From: Rhizobium sp. WYCCWR10014
GTDB taxonomy: Bacteria; Pseudomonadota; Alphaproteobacteria; Rhizobiales; Rhizobiaceae
DNA length: 64,000 bases
Assembly (NCBI RefSeq): GCF_001657485.1
Contig: NZ_LXFU01000027.1
Location: forward strand, 209,570-273,569
Direction: 5' to 3'
Below the pieces are notes generated by a model. That model worked only from the letters and a program-made list of their open reading frames with translations, ran no database searches and was not told where the DNA came from. Below are positions 8,464-17,716 of this stretch, one piece after another. Position 1 is the stretch's first letter. Every line of letters starts with the position of its first letter. Position numbers and translations under genes: made by a program.

Positions 8464-9753
8464 ATGACACCCGCCCCTGACAAGACACCCGGCTTCTGTC
8501 GCGACTGCCTTGCCGAGCAGAAGGGCGAGGTGCGCCGTTGTATTTCCTGCGGCAGCCCCCGTCTCGTGCGCCACCGAGAACTCTACGCATTGACGCTTGC
8601 GCATATCGATTGCGACGCTTTCTATGCGGCCGTCGAGAAACGCGACAATCCGGAGCTTACCGACAAGCCTGTCATCATCGGCGGCGGCAAACGCGGTGTG
8701 GTTTCCACCGCCTGCTATATCGCCCGTATCCACGGCGTGCGTTCGGCCATGCCGATGTTCAAGGCGCTGGAGGCCTGCCCTCAAGCGATCGTCATCCGCC
8801 CCGACATGGAGAAATATGTCCGGGTCGGACGGCAGGTGCGCGCCATGATGCAGGATCTGACGCCACTGGTGCAGCCGCTATCGATCGACGAGGCCTTCCT
8901 GGAGCTTGGCGGCACCGAGAGGCTGCATCACGATCCGCCGGCGCGCACGCTGGCCAAATTCGCCCGTCGCATCGAAAGGGAGATCGGCATCACCGTTTCG
9001 GTCGGGCTTTCCTATTGCAAGTTCCTCGCCAAGGTCGCTTCCGACCTGCAGAAGCCGCGCGGCTTTTCGGTCATCGGCCGCGAGGAAGCGGTCGAGTTTC
9101 TGGCGCCGCGTCCCGTCACCACCATCTGGGGCGTCGGCAAGGCCTTTGCGGCGACGCTGGAGGCGGACGGCATCCGCACCATCAGCCAATTGCAGCAGAT
9201 GGAGGAAAACGACCTGATGCGCCGCTACGGCAGCATCGGCCAGCGGCTCGCACGGCTGTCGCGCGGCATCGACGACCGCGAAGTGCATCTCAATGATGCC
9301 GCCAAGAGCGTTTCGTCAGAGACCACCTTCTTCGATGACATCTCGCGCTATGACGATCTGGTGCCGATCCTGCGCAACCTCTCCGAAAAGGTCTCCTGGC
9401 GGCTGAAAAAAAACGGCATTGCCGGCCAGACCGTGGTTCTGAAGATGAAGAGCGCCGATTTCAAATCGCGCACCCGCAACCGTAGGCTCGAGGACCCGAC
9501 CCAGCTTGCCGACAAGATCTTCCGCACCGGGCTCGAGCTTCTCGAAAAAGAGACCGACGGTACGAAGTTCCGCCTGATCGGCATCGGCGTCACCGATCTT
9601 GGCGATGCCGCCCGCGCCGACCCGCCGGATCTCATCGACCAGCAATCGGGCCGGCGAGCGGCGGCCGAAGCGGCGATGGACAAGCTGCGTGACAAGTTCG
9701 GCAAGAAGACGGTCGAGACCGGCTACACCTTCGGCAGCAAGCGTGATCACTAA
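8464..9753 (+). CDS. dinB: DNA polymerase IV (Y-family translesion polymerase)
   Basis: The 429-aa product has Y-family polymerase motifs: [12 protein letters not shown] with catalytic aspartates near residue 50, [11 protein letters not shown] near 140, a little-finger domain after about 280, and a helix-hairpin-helix region around 215-235 ([12 protein letters not shown]). The N-terminus carries an extra four-cysteine element (C12, C15, C26, C29) that probably binds zinc; this is a rhizobial variant of the family, which usually starts directly with the palm. The enzyme copies damaged templates and is typically error-prone. An exact LexA box abuts the start codon, so SOS control is expected. 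It runs convergent to the split GNAT gene and is followed by an independent transpeptidase gene. Confidence 0.94.
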   Translation: MTPAPDKTPGFCRDCLAEQKGEVRRCISCGSPRLVRHRELYALTLAHIDCDAFYAAVEKRDNPELTDKPVIIGGGKRGVVSTACYIARIHGVRSAMPMFKALEACPQAIVIRPDMEKYVRVGRQVRAMMQDLTPLVQPLSIDEAFLELGGTERLHHDPPARTLAKFARRIEREIGITVSVGLSYCKFLAKVASDLQKPRGFSVIGREEAVEFLAPRPVTTIWGVGKAFAATLEADGIRTISQLQQMEENDLMRRYGSIGQRLARLSRGIDDREVHLNDAAKSVSSETTFFDDISRYDDLVPILRNLSEKVSWRLKKNGIAGQTVVLKMKSADFKSRTRNRRLEDPTQLADKIFRTGLELLEKETDGTKFRLIGIGVTDLGDAARADPPDLIDQQSGRRAAAEAAMDKLRDKFGKKTVETGYTFGSKRDH

Positions 9754-9845
9754 GGCGTGAAGCTCACCGGCGATCCGGCCTATAAAATCTTCGTTAAACT
9801 TCGTCCCATAATGTGCCGGGCAAGTATTGCGTATGGTTGGGTATC

Positions 9846-11102
9846 ATGTTCTCGCGTCTCGTCTTCGGCCTCGGCTTGCTGTCGGCCACCGCACTCGTGC
9901 ACCCCGCTCTTGCCGCGGATGCGCGCACGCTGCAGATCTTCGTCTCGAAGGATAAGCAGTCGCTTGCGGTTTATGACGGCACCGAGGTCGTCGCGACCTC
10001 GAAGGTCTCGACCGGCAAGGACGGCCACACGACGCCGAGCGGCATCTTCTCGGTGCTCGAAAAGCAGAAATACCACGAATCCAATCTCTACTCGGCAGCG
10101 CCGATGCCGTTCATGCAAAGGCTGACCTGGTCCGGCATAGCGCTCCATGAATCCAATTCCGTGCCGCGTTATCCAGCCTCGCATGGCTGCGTGCGCATGC
10201 CCGGCGCCTTCGCAAAAATGCTCTATGGCATGACCGACCTCAGTGTCCCCGTCATCATCAGCGACGGTGAGCTGGTGCCGCGGCCAATCGACCATCCGAC
10301 CCTTTTCCGTCCAGATACGCCGACGCCGATGCAGCTGCTTTCGGATGTCGAACTGCGGCCCTCGATGCCCGACAGCCCCGAGAAACCGGTGCAGGTGGCG
10401 ATGAACGACACGGCTGCGATGCCGATGCCGACCGTGACGCCGATTGCAGCGCCCGAACCCGAGCCGCCGTCGGAGCCGATCAGTATGCTCGTCACGCGCC
10501 GGACGTTGCGCGAGACGGTGATCGACATCCAGACCCTGCTCAACCAGCTCGGCTTTTCCGCCGGCAATCCGGACGGCTTGCTCGGTCCGTCGACTGTGCA
10601 GGCGATCAAGACTTTCAAGACGCTGCGGCCGGCGGAATTTGCCGGCGACAGGAGCCTGGTCTCCGACACGCTCCTCAGAGAAGTCTATGCCGCGGCTGGC
10701 AAGGGCGAGCCGCCGAACGGCGTCATCATGGTGCGGCAGGCCTTCAAGCCGATCTTCGAAGCGCCGGTGACGATCGCCGATCCGGGACTGGCGCTCGGCA
10801 CACATTTCTTCACGCTGCACGCGGTCGATGAAAGGGCCGGCACGGCGGACTGGCTCGGCATCACGCTCGAGAACAATCTCTCCCGCGAAACGATGAAGCG
10901 GCTCGGCATCACCAATCAGGAAAGCTCAATCATCACAGGCAAGCCGATCGCCCGTTCGCTCAGCCGGATTACCATCCCTGACGAGACCCGCCGCAAGATC
11001 GACGCCCTCATCGCGCCGGGCTCGACGCTGACGATCTCCGATACCGGCCTCGGCACGGAAACGGGCCAAGGCACGGATTTCATCACAATCACGCGTAGCT
11101 GA
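9846..11102 (+). CDS. L,D-transpeptidase with peptidoglycan-binding domain
   Basis: A 418-aa exported protein. An N-terminal signal peptide covers about residues 1-24, with cleavage after ALA. The YkuD catalytic domain follows (about 28-150) with the signature SHGCVRM at 112-118, where C115 is the nucleophile. A Pro-rich linker leads to a PG-binding-1 domain around 222-260 (IDIQTLLNQLGF...GLLGPSTVQAI). Such enzymes make 3-3 cross-links in periplasmic peptidoglycan or attach proteins to it. A GTG at 9813 is in frame, but the ATG at 9846 places the signal peptide correctly. The gene ends 20 bases from the convergent end of dnaE. Confidence 0.9.
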   Translation: MFSRLVFGLGLLSATALVHPALAADARTLQIFVSKDKQSLAVYDGTEVVATSKVSTGKDGHTTPSGIFSVLEKQKYHESNLYSAAPMPFMQRLTWSGIALHESNSVPRYPASHGCVRMPGAFAKMLYGMTDLSVPVIISDGELVPRPIDHPTLFRPDTPTPMQLLSDVELRPSMPDSPEKPVQVAMNDTAAMPMPTVTPIAAPEPEPPSEPISMLVTRRTLRETVIDIQTLLNQLGFSAGNPDGLLGPSTVQAIKTFKTLRPAEFAGDRSLVSDTLLREVYAAAGKGEPPNGVIMVRQAFKPIFEAPVTIADPGLALGTHFFTLHAVDERAGTADWLGITLENNLSRETMKRLGITNQESSIITGKPIARSLSRITIPDETRRKIDALIAPGSTLTISDTGLGTETGQGTDFITITRS

Positions 11103-11122
11103 CGGCCGTCACACGCCGTGGA

Positions 11123-14100
11123 TCAGACGAGCTCCACGTCGACGACACCGGGGGCAGCGCGAAGAGCAGCGGCAATCTCCGGCGTGATGCGGTATTTCTC
11201 AGACAGCGCCACTTCCACCTCGCGTTTGCCATCCTCCTTGATGACGATGAAGGAGACAAGGCCGTCGCCCTTGGCGTTCAGATGGCCGGCGACCATCCGC
11301 AACGGTCCGGAATCGCGGACATAGACACGCAACGCCTTCTGCATCTGCAGTGACTTCTCCTCCAGCGACTGGATCGTCTGGATGCGCAGGCCGATGCCCT
11401 CCGGCCGCTCCTCGCCCGTCGCAGTCAGCACGAAGGATTTTCCCGACTCGAGCACATCGCGATACTGGTTCAGCATTTCCGAAAACAGCACCGCTTCGAA
11501 CTGACCCGAAGAATCCGAAAAGACGATAATGCCCATCTTGTTGCCGGTGCGGGTCTTGCGCTCCTGCTTCGAGATGACGGTACCGGCAAGCCGCGCATTG
11601 GCCGCGCCCTGTTTGATGGCGGCGGAAAACTCGGCAAAGGTCTGCACCCGCATCTTCTGCAGGATGTTGTTGTAGGAATCGAGCGGGTGGGCTGTCAGAT
11701 AAAAGCCCAGCACCTGGAATTCCTTGAGCAGCCGCTCGGAGGGCAGCCAGGGCGAGAACGGCGGCAGGGAGATCTTCTCGGGCCCCGACGTCATCGTGCT
11801 GCCGAAAATGTCCGACTGGCCGCTCAGCTTGTTCTCCTGGGCGCGCTGGGCATAACCGAGAACACGGTCGAGGCCTGCTGCCAGTTGGGCGCGGTCCATG
11901 TCGAAACAATCGAAGGCGCCGGCATAGATCAGGCTTTCGAGCACGCGACGATTGACCTGACGCGGATCGATGCGCAGGCAGAAATCCTCAATGCTGGCAA
12001 AGGGCTTGTCGCCGCGCACCTCGACGATATGGTCGACGGCGGATTCGCCGACACCCTTGAGGGCGGCGAGCGCGTAATAGATGCGGTTGTCGCCGGTCTC
12101 GAAATGGCGGAAGGATGTCTGCACCGAGGGTGCGATCACCTCGATGCCGAGGCGCTTGGCATCCTGGCGGAAATCATTGACCTTTTCCGTGTTGGACATG
12201 TCGAGCGTCATCGAAGCGGCGAGGAATTCCACCGGGTAATGCGCCTTCATGTAGGCCGTCTGGTAGGAGACGATGGCATAGGCGGCCGCATGCGACTTGT
12301 TGAAGCCGTAATTGGCGAACTTCGCCAGCAATTCGAAGATATTGTCGGCCTGCGGTTTCGAAACGCCGTTCTTGACCGCGCCAACGACGAAGCGTTCGCG
12401 CTGCTGGTCCATCTCGGCCTTGATCTTCTTACCCATGGCGCGGCGCAGAAGGTCGGCTTCGCCCAGCGAATAGCCTGATAGTACCTGGGCGATCTGCATC
12501 ACCTGTTCCTGATAGACGATGACGCCTTGCGTTTCCTTGAGCAGGTGGTCGATCATCGGATGGATCGATTCCAGCTCTTCGTCGCCGTGCTTGCGGGCAT
12601 TGTAGGTCGGGATATTCTCCATAGGGCCCGGACGATAGAGCGCCACCAGCGCGATGATGTCCTCGATGCAGTCCGGCTTCATGCCGATCAGCGCCTTGCG
12701 CATGCCGGCACTTTCCACCTGGAACACGCCGACCGTCTCGCCGCGCGACAGCATCTCGTAGGTCTTCTTATCGTCGAGAGGAATGGCTGCCAGATCGACC
12801 TTGATACCGAGCTTAGCGACGAAATCGACCGCAACCTTCAGCACGGTCAGCGTCTTCAGGCCGAGGAAGTCGAACTTGACCAAGCCCGCCTGCTCGACCC
12901 ATTTCATGTTGAACTGGGTGACCGGCATATCGGAGCGCGGATCGCGATACATCGGCACCAGCTTGGAAAGCGGCCGGTCGCCGATGACGATGCCGGCGGC
13001 GTGAGTCGAGGCGTGGCGGTAAAGCCCCTCGATCTTCTGGGCGATATCGAGCAGGCGCGCGACAACCGGTTCCTTTGCCGCCTCCTCCTGCAGCTTCGGC
13101 TCCTCCTCGATCGCCTTGGACAGCGGCGTCGGATTGGCCGGGTTGTTCGGCACGAGTTTGCAGATCTTGTCGACCTGACCGTAGGGCATTTCCAGCACGC
13201 GGCCGACATCGCGAAGGGCGGCGCGTGCCTGCAGCGAACCGAAGGTGATGATCTGCGCCACCTGCTCGCGGCCATACTTGGCCTGGACATAGCGGATCAC
13301 CTCTTCGCGGCGGTCCTGGCAGAAGTCGATGTCGAAGTCCGGCATCGAGACGCGTTCCGGATTGAGGAAGCGCTCGAAGAGCAGCGAAAAACGCAAGGGA
13401 TCGACGTCGGTGATCGTCAAGGCATAGGCGACCAGCGAACCGGCGCCCGAACCACGGCCGGGACCTACCGGAATGTCATGCTGCTTGGCCCATTTGATGA
13501 AGTCGGCAACGATCAGAAAGTAGCCGGGGAAACGCATGCGCTCGATGACGCTGAGCTCGAAATCCAGCCGTTCGCGATAATCCTTTTCCTCGTAACCCGG
13601 CGACATGCCGAGCGTTGCAAGCCGCATGTCCAGCCCCTCGACCGCCTGGCGGCGCAGCTCGCTCGCCTCGGCGCGTTCGGCCTCCTCGGCATCGTCCGTC
13701 GCACCGGTGAAGCGCGGCAGGATCGGCTTTCGCGTCTTCAGCACGAAGGAGCAGCGCGTGGCGATCTCGATCGTATTTTCCAGCGCTTCCGGCAGGTCGG
13801 CGAAGAGCTTGACCATCTCGGCCCGGCTCTTCAGATAGTGATCCGGCGTCAGGCGAAAGCGGCTGTCGTCCGAGACGATGGCGTTGTGCGCGACCGCCAT
13901 TAGCGCATCATGGGCGTCGTAATCGTCGCGGGTCGGAAAGAAGGCCTCGTTGGTCGCAACCAGCGGTAGGTCGTGGGCATAGGCAAGCCCGATAATCTTC
14001 TGCTCGTGCCGCTTGTCGTAGGTGCCGTGCCGCTGCAGTTCGACATAGAGCCTGTCGCCGAAGAGGCCCTTCAGCGTGAGCAGCCGGGCTTCCGCCTGAG

Positions 14101-14620
14101 CGGGATGGCCTTCCTTGATGGCCACGTCGACCGGCCCGGTCAAGGCACCGCTCAATGCGATCAGCCCTTCCGTGCCTGCCTCCTCCAGCCAGGAGGCGCT
14201 GATATGAACGGCCTGGTTGCTTTCGCCGCCGAGATAGGCCCGGCTGACGAGATCGACCAGCCGTTCGTAACCGGCATCCGTCGCGGCGAGAAGAACGATC
14301 GACGGCAGCTTGACCAGGGCCTGCTGGCCACCGCGCTTTTCCGTTTCCAACCCGTCTCCCATATCGATCGAGACCTGACAGCCGATGATCGGCTGCAGGC
14401 CGTCTTCCATCGCTTTCTGGGAGAATTCGAGGGCGACGAACAGATTGTTGGTGTCGGTAATCGCAATCGCCGGCTGGCTGTCGCCGGTCGCCTTGTAGAG
14501 GATCTTCTTCAGCGGCAGTGCGCCCTCGAGAAGCGAATAGGCGGAATGGACCCTCAGGTGGATGAAGCCTGGCGTGCCGCCGGTCGCCTCACCCGTTGAA
14601 CCCTTTGCCGTATCCGCCAT
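11123..14620 (-). CDS. dnaE: DNA polymerase III subunit alpha
   Basis: A 1165-aa replicative polymerase with all parts of DnaE1: an N-terminal PHP domain (HLRVHSAYSLLEG), a palm with the catalytic motif MPDFDIDFCQDRREEVI, fingers, a helix-hairpin-helix region (ALKGVGESAVDHIVEVR), and a C-terminal OB fold (GTVISKQERKTRTGNKMGI). It synthesises both strands in the replisome. I place the start at 14620, since GGAAGG precedes it at good spacing and the product then begins MADTAK. A start at 14635 is possible. The length fits DnaE1, not the SOS-induced ImuC/DnaE2. Upstream in the same direction is a LexA-controlled peptide gene, 117 nt away, so read-through into dnaE after DNA damage is conceivable. 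Confidence 0.96.
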   Translation of the reverse strand: MADTAKGSTGEATGGTPGFIHLRVHSAYSLLEGALPLKKILYKATGDSQPAIAITDTNNLFVALEFSQKAMEDGLQPIIGCQVSIDMGDGLETEKRGGQQALVKLPSIVLLAATDAGYERLVDLVSRAYLGGESNQAVHISASWLEEAGTEGLIALSGALTGPVDVAIKEGHPAQAEARLLTLKGLFGDRLYVELQRHGTYDKRHEQKIIGLAYAHDLPLVATNEAFFPTRDDYDAHDALMAVAHNAIVSDDSRFRLTPDHYLKSRAEMVKLFADLPEALENTIEIATRCSFVLKTRKPILPRFTGATDDAEEAERAEASELRRQAVEGLDMRLATLGMSPGYEEKDYRERLDFELSVIERMRFPGYFLIVADFIKWAKQHDIPVGPGRGSGAGSLVAYALTITDVDPLRFSLLFERFLNPERVSMPDFDIDFCQDRREEVIRYVQAKYGREQVAQIITFGSLQARAALRDVGRVLEMPYGQVDKICKLVPNNPANPTPLSKAIEEEPKLQEEAAKEPVVARLLDIAQKIEGLYRHASTHAAGIVIGDRPLSKLVPMYRDPRSDMPVTQFNMKWVEQAGLVKFDFLGLKTLTVLKVAVDFVAKLGIKVDLAAIPLDDKKTYEMLSRGETVGVFQVESAGMRKALIGMKPDCIEDIIALVALYRPGPMENIPTYNARKHGDEELESIHPMIDHLLKETQGVIVYQEQVMQIAQVLSGYSLGEADLLRRAMGKKIKAEMDQQRERFVVGAVKNGVSKPQADNIFELLAKFANYGFNKSHAAAYAIVSYQTAYMKAHYPVEFLAASMTLDMSNTEKVNDFRQDAKRLGIEVIAPSVQTSFRHFETGDNRIYYALAALKGVGESAVDHIVEVRGDKPFASIEDFCLRIDPRQVNRRVLESLIYAGAFDCFDMDRAQLAAGLDRVLGYAQRAQENKLSGQSDIFGSTMTSGPEKISLPPFSPWLPSERLLKEFQVLGFYLTAHPLDSYNNILQKMRVQTFAEFSAAIKQGAANARLAGTVISKQERKTRTGNKMGIIVFSDSSGQFEAVLFSEMLNQYRDVLESGKSFVLTATGEERPEGIGLRIQTIQSLEEKSLQMQKALRVYVRDSGPLRMVAGHLNAKGDGLVSFIVIKEDGKREVEVALSEKYRITPEIAAALRAAPGVVDVELV

Positions 14621-14737
14621 GACATGCCTTCCCAATCACCCGAATGAATCGGACGCATTGTCGGCATAGAGGGCGATGATGTCCAGAAGAAGTCCCGCGT
14701 CCGGACCGTATGATTGCCATGCGGTCCCCTGAAAACT

Positions 14738-14824
14738 TTAGAGCGCCATGACGATGAGCGAAAAGCTGGCAACGAACATTGCGATGGAGGTGAATGCTGC
14801 GATATCACGGATCATGTCAGTCAT
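14738..14824 (-). CDS. 28-residue SOS-regulated membrane peptide (SidA-like candidate)
   Basis: A very short frame with strong gene signals. The ATG at 14824 is preceded by AAAGGAGA five bases away. The peptide begins with a charged stretch (D3, R6, D7) and then forms one hydrophobic helix from about residue 8 to 28, ending at TAA. An exact LexA box lies 33 bases upstream, between a TTGACA -35 element (14876-14881) and the expected -10. Caulobacter SidA is a 29-aa single-pass inner-membrane peptide that is SOS-induced and blocks division. Size, topology and regulation match; homology in sequence is not shown here. The alternatives are an unrelated membrane toxin or a leader peptide for dnaE. 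Confidence 0.6.
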   Translation of the reverse strand: MTDMIRDIAAFTSIAMFVASFSLIVMAL

Positions 14825-14857
14825 CGGGCTCTCCTTTACTCGTTATGTTTTCAATTT

Positions 14858-14872
14858 GTTCCATGTATGTTC
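14858..14872 (-). promoter_or_regulatory. LexA (SOS) box upstream of the 28-aa membrane peptide
   Basis: On the plus strand this reads GTTC-CATGTAT-GTTC, and on the minus strand GAAC-N7-GAAC, an exact alphaproteobacterial LexA operator. It occupies the spacer after a consensus TTGACA at 14881-14876 (minus strand), the usual place for repression. Confidence 0.85.
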
Positions 14873-15057
14873 TGTTGTCAACAGGAATCTTTTCCTTCTT
14901 TGTTGTGTTCAAAAAATGCCGGGATGTGCCCCTGCGAATCGCTGGGAGCCAGCACCTGATGAGATGGGCGGCAGCTTTCCCTTCTGGCCTGCCACAGATC
15001 GGTCATGGCGCCTAGACGGCCAGCCTCCTCGAGGCGACCCGTTTATTTCAGATCTTT
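14873..15057. other. Divergent intergenic region between two LexA boxes
   Basis: The 297 bases between the membrane peptide and the DUF5680 gene contain two LexA operators, 185 bases apart, facing opposite directions. No additional gene is evident between them. Short open frames lack ribosome-binding sites or family resemblance. Confidence 0.6.
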
Positions 15058-15072
15058 GTTCCTCTTTTGTTC
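15058..15072 (+). promoter_or_regulatory. LexA (SOS) box upstream of the DUF5680 gene
   Basis: GTTC-CTCTTTT-GTTC is an exact GTTC-N7-GTTC operator, 49 bases before the ATG at 15122. A TACATA at 15075-15080 could be the -10 element. Confidence 0.8.
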
Positions 15073-15121
15073 TTTACATATCGCAGCATATTTGCCAGCG
15101 TAGGGCTGAGAGGAGAACGAG

Positions 15122-15586
15122 ATGTTCGATATTGCGATGCTGAACGAATTCGTCGTGGAAGCGAAGGCTGCGACCTATGTCGGCGGCGGCCTGGTGCGCA
15201 CGCCCTGCCGGCCGAGCTCCCACGATATCGGTTACGAACGCGGCAACTGGCGCTATCTCGACAGCTATTTCGGCGGGACCGATTTCGCCGGCCAGGAAGT
15301 GGTGTGGCTTGCCGACGAGCCCATCTGGGCGATGAATTATTTCGGCTGCATCATTGCGCCTGAGCTCATCGACGGCACAGCAGCGGGAACGGTGATCAAG
15401 ACGGCACTTTCTGCGATGTATCGCGAGGACCGGTTTCTTGGCGGGATGGAATTCGACCATCCGTTCGGCCGCTATATCGACAGCAGCGAAGGCGGCTGCG
15501 AGCGGTTCATCGGCCACGAATGCATCATGGTCGATGGCCAGAAGGCCTATATGCTCGACTATCGAGGCGGGCTGATCGTTCCCTGA
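15122..15586 (+). CDS. DUF5680 family protein, probably SOS-induced
   Basis: The 154-aa soluble protein has the DUF5680 pattern: LNEFVVEAKAATY near the N-terminus, then DIGYERGNWRYLDSYFGG, GQEVVWLADEPIWAMNYFG and a C-terminal FIGHECI...MLDYRGG. No signal peptide or membrane segment is seen. The function of the family is unknown. The start is clear: AGGAGA is seven bases upstream. An exact LexA box precedes it, so it may belong to the DNA-damage response, which would be a clue to the function of the family. It is divergent from the small membrane peptide. Confidence 0.85.
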   Translation: MFDIAMLNEFVVEAKAATYVGGGLVRTPCRPSSHDIGYERGNWRYLDSYFGGTDFAGQEVVWLADEPIWAMNYFGCIIAPELIDGTAAGTVIKTALSAMYREDRFLGGMEFDHPFGRYIDSSEGGCERFIGHECIMVDGQKAYMLDYRGGLIVP

Positions 15587-15596
15587 TCGCGGCATC

Positions 15597-15700
15597 AAAG
15601 CGCATCGCGTCAATCTGGATTCATGCGACGCGCTTTAGGTCTTTGATTTATACATGTCGTTATCCCAAAACCGCTGCACACTTTTGGGCGATATGCATTC
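15597..15700 (+). repeat. Dispersed intergenic palindromic repeat, copy 3
   Basis: Same layout as copy 1, with hairpin arms CCCAAAA and TTTTGGG around CCGCTGCACAC. Compared with the GCAAAA/TTTTGC arms of other copies, both sides have changed together. It fills the gap between the convergent ends of the DUF5680 gene and lolD and touches the lolD stop codon. Confidence 0.75.
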
Positions 15701-16382
15701 AGAAATCGACGATCTTGCCGTCGGAGATCGTCACGCGTCGATCCATGCGGCGGGCGAGTTCGTGATTGTGGGTGGCGATGAGGGCAGCGAGGCCGGACTG
15801 GCGCACCAGCGCTTCCAGCGCGTCGAAGACGTAGCTTGCCGTTTCGGGATCGAGATTGCCGGTCGGCTCGTCGGCAAGAAGCAGCGTCGGGGCATTGGCG
15901 ACGGCGCGGGCAATTGCAACACGCTGCTGCTCGCCGCCGGAAAGCTCGCCCGGGCGATGCGAGCCACGATGGCCGATGCGCATATAATCGAGAAGCTGGC
16001 CTGCCCGTTCGCCGGCTTCTTTCCAGGAAAGCCCGGCGATCAGCTGCGGCATCATGATATTTTCGAGCGCCGAGAATTCCGGCAGCAGGTGGTGGAACTG
16101 GTAGACGAAGCCGATTTCGCTGCGGCGAATAGCGGTGCGTTTCTCGTCGCTGAGGCCGTCACAGGCATGGCCGTTGATGTTGACTTCACCGCCGTCAGGA
16201 TGCTCCAGCAAGCCGGCGATATGCAGCAGTGTCGACTTGCCGGTGCCGGAAGGGGCGACGAGAGCGACAGTCTCCCCCTTCGATATCGAAAAGTCTGCGC
16301 CCTTCAGGATCGAGAGCAGCGTATCGCCCTGCCCGTAATGGCGCTCGACGCCGGTAAGCTTGAGAACGACGTTGCGTTTCAT
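15699..16382 (-). CDS. lolD: Lipoprotein-releasing ABC transporter ATP-binding protein
   Basis: A 227-aa ABC ATPase with Walker [10 protein letters not shown] (about 43-51), signature [14 protein letters not shown] (about 144-157), Walker [13 protein letters not shown] and a switch histidine in IATHNHE. The NLD after the Walker B glutamate is typical of the LolD/MacB/FtsE group. It powers extraction of outer-membrane lipoproteins from the inner membrane to the periplasmic carrier LolA. It lies 14 nt downstream of its membrane partner and at the end of a very long operon-like run that begins with nuoA. Confidence 0.93.
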   Translation of the reverse strand: MKRNVVLKLTGVERHYGQGDTLLSILKGADFSISKGETVALVAPSGTGKSTLLHIAGLLEHPDGGEVNINGHACDGLSDEKRTAIRRSEIGFVYQFHHLLPEFSALENIMMPQLIAGLSWKEAGERAGQLLDYMRIGHRGSHRPGELSGGEQQRVAIARAVANAPTLLLADEPTGNLDPETASYVFDALEALVRQSGLAALIATHNHELARRMDRRVTISDGKIVDF

Positions 16383-16396
16383 GAAGGCGGCATTCC

Positions 16397-17701
16397 TTAT
16401 TCGTAGCGCAGGGCCTGCACCGGATCGAGCTTTGAGGCACGCCAGGCGGGGAAAATGGTCGCAATGAAGGAGAGCGTCAGCGCCATGACGACGATCGAGA
16501 TCGTTTCGCTGAGATCCATTTCGGCCGGCAGCTGGCTGAGGAAATAGACCTGCGGATTGAAGAGCACGGTGCCCGATATCCAGGAAAAGAACTGGCGGAC
16601 GGATTCGATGTTGACGCAGACGAGAACGCCGAGCAGAACGCCGGCAACGGTGCCGACAATGCCGATCGCTGCCCCGGTCATGAAGAAGATGCGCATGATT
16701 GCGCCGGCGCTGGCACCCATGGTGCGCAGAATGGCGATATCGCTGCCCTTGTCCTTCACCAGCATGATGAGGCCGGAGATGATGTTCAGCGCCGCGACAA
16801 GCACGATCAGCGTCAGGATCATGAACATGACGTTGCGCTCGACCTGCAGCGCCGAGAAGAAGGTCTGGTTGCGCTGGCGCCAGTCTGTGATGGCGATCTG
16901 GCGGCCGGCCGCTTCCTCCACCTTGGGCCTCAGATCGTCGATATCGTCGGGATTATCGACGAAGAGTTCGATCGACTGCACCAGTCCCTCGGCATTGAAA
17001 TAGAGCTGCGCTTCCTCCAGCGGCATGAAGATGATCGAGGAGTCATATTCAGACATGCCGATCTCGAAGAGGCCGGAAATCTTGTAGGACTTGATACGCG
17101 GGCTGACGCCCATAGGCGTAATGTCACCATCCGGTGATGTCAGCGTAATGAGGTCGCCGACACGCAGACCGAGTTGGTCGGCCATGCGGGTGCCGATCAG
17201 CACGCCGTCGCCGGAGGCATACCCCACCATATCGCCTGATTTGATGTTGTCGGAGACCGTCTTGAGCTTGGTCAGATCCTCGGCGCGGGCGCCGCGCACC
17301 AGAGCGCCGGTGCTGCCGCCGGCCTGAGCGGAGGCGAGCACCTGGCCTTCCACGAGCGGTAGCGCCATCTTAACGCCAGGTACGGCGGCGAGTTTGCTGC
17401 TGAGGACAGGATAATCGGTGAAGGGGCCGTCGACCGGCTGGACGATCATGTGGCCGTTGATGCCGAGGATGCGCGAGACGAGCTCGGTGCGAAAGCCGTT
17501 CATCACGGCCATGACGATGATCAGCGTTGCAACGCCAAGCATGATGCCGACAAAGGAGAAGCCGGCGATGACCGATATGAAGGCTTCCTTGCGGCGGGCG
17601 CGTAGATAACGCCACGCCACGAGGCGTTCAAAGGTGGAAAATGGCTTGCCAGCCGGACCCAAGCCGGATTTCGAACTCCGGTCCACTGCTGCTTCTGCCA
17701 T
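16397..17701 (-). CDS. lolC: Lipoprotein-releasing ABC transporter permease (LolC/E family)
   Basis: A 434-aa inner-membrane protein with the FtsX-like layout: one helix near residues 30-75 ([21 protein letters not shown]), a large periplasmic MacB-type domain to about 290, then three helices in the C-terminal part. The N-terminal [20 protein letters not shown] motif is characteristic of LolC/LolE. Alphaproteobacteria usually have one such gene, whose product forms a homodimer with LolD rather than the LolC-LolE heterodimer of enterics. The gene starts 15 nt after proS stops, so these genes are co-transcribed. Confidence 0.93.
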   Translation of the reverse strand: MAEAAVDRSSKSGLGPAGKPFSTFERLVAWRYLRARRKEAFISVIAGFSFVGIMLGVATLIIVMAVMNGFRTELVSRILGINGHMIVQPVDGPFTDYPVLSSKLAAVPGVKMALPLVEGQVLASAQAGGSTGALVRGARAEDLTKLKTVSDNIKSGDMVGYASGDGVLIGTRMADQLGLRVGDLITLTSPDGDITPMGVSPRIKSYKISGLFEIGMSEYDSSIIFMPLEEAQLYFNAEGLVQSIELFVDNPDDIDDLRPKVEEAAGRQIAITDWRQRNQTFFSALQVERNVMFMILTLIVLVAALNIISGLIMLVKDKGSDIAILRTMGASAGAIMRIFFMTGAAIGIVGTVAGVLLGVLVCVNIESVRQFFSWISGTVLFNPQVYFLSQLPAEMDLSETISIVVMALTLSFIATIFPAWRASKLDPVQALRYE

Positions 17702-17716
17702 TTCGCCTCCGTTTCC

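Noticed and set aside
12527..13903. A 458-codon open frame on the plus strand
   Set aside because: It lies entirely antisense to dnaE, has high-GC codon-shadow composition (rich in R, L, H, D) and no recognisable domain. Many long antisense frames of this kind occur over every large gene here.
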